This document shows positions 63,608 through 64,000 of a stretch of DNA of 64,000 nt, one piece after another. The stretch is from Gammaproteobacteria bacterium. Its GTDB lineage: Bacteria; Pseudomonadota; Gammaproteobacteria; Burkholderiales; Burkholderiaceae_C. The translations under genes were made by a program, and so were the position numbers. The DNA lies in the NCBI GenBank assembly GCA_018828125.1, contig JAHJWB010000017.1:248001-312000 (forward strand). Reading direction: 5' to 3'. Positions within the stretch are counted from its first letter, which is position 1. The number at the start of each line of letters is the position of its first letter. Below the pieces are notes generated by a model that was not told the origin of the DNA, did not search any database, and was given only the letters and a program-made list of their open reading frames with translations.

Positions 63608-63994
63608 TTATTCCACTTCACCCATCTGCGATTGCAGGTAGTTCTGCAAACCCACCTTGGCGATCAGGTCGATCTGGGTTTCCAGAAAGTCGATGTGCTC
63701 TTCGGTGTCGTCCAGAATCTTTTGCAGCAGGTCGCGCGAGACATAGTCACGCACGGATTCGCAGTGGGCAATGCCGTCCTTGATGGTGGCCTGGGCGCCG
63801 AGTTCCGAGCTCAGGTCGCACGCCAGAATCTCCGGCACGTCTTCGCCAACTTGCAGCTTGGCCAGATCCTGCAAATTGGGCAGGCCGTCCAGCGTGAAGA
63901 TGCGGTCCATCAGCCAGTCGGCATGCTTCATCTCGCCGATCGATTCTGAATATTCCTTCTTGGCCAGCTTGTCGAAACCCCAGTGCTTGAGCAT
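63608..63994 (-). CDS. bfr: bacterioferritin (start beyond the window edge)
   Basis: MLKHWGFDKLAKKEYSESIGEMKHADWLMDRIFTLDGLPNLQDLAKLQVGEDVPEILACDLSSELGAQATIKDGIAHCE; the upstream part probably continues past 64000. Confidence 0.92.
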   Translation of the reverse strand: MLKHWGFDKLAKKEYSESIGEMKHADWLMDRIFTLDGLPNLQDLAKLQVGEDVPEILACDLSSELGAQATIKDGIAHCESVRDYVSRDLLQKILDDTEEHIDFLETQIDLIAKVGLQNYLQSQMGEVE

Positions 63995-64000
63995 GCGGTA

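Overview
This ~64 kb GC-rich window reads as a chromosomal segment of a betaproteobacterium, most likely Acidovorax or another Comamonadaceae (inferred from gene content and repeat families; no search was run). Much of it is core genome: hslO, ftsB-eno-DUF1330-kdsA-pyrG, coaBC-dut, roxA-like, dapA-bamC-MBL, parE-lytic transglycosylase-parC, an ycaQ/alkX-like glycosylase and comEC. Accessory blocks are two chemoreceptors, a cpATP-grasp/alpha-E pair, a LysR + alpha/beta hydrolase + RND efflux block, and a TonB-receptor/PepSY/DUF4198 iron- or metal-uptake region ending at bacterioferritin. I saw no IS element, CRISPR array, tRNA or rRNA. The strongest non-gene signals are: (1) a dispersed palindromic repeat (consensus near TTGATAGCTGCTAGCGCTTATnnnATAAGCGCTAGAGCC) with at least 8 clear copies, three of them in frame inside protein-coding genes, resembling Rickettsia palindromic elements in concept; (2) a second ~100-bp repeat placed just after gene 3' ends, which in one case supplies the stop codon; (3) a MerR/SoxR-type promoter with a 19-bp spacer and a Cys-rich 24-aa leader ORF upstream of the RND pump; (4) a 20-codon ghost of a second alpha-E gene differing only at synonymous sites; (5) a small lipoprotein gene with two compensating frameshifts.
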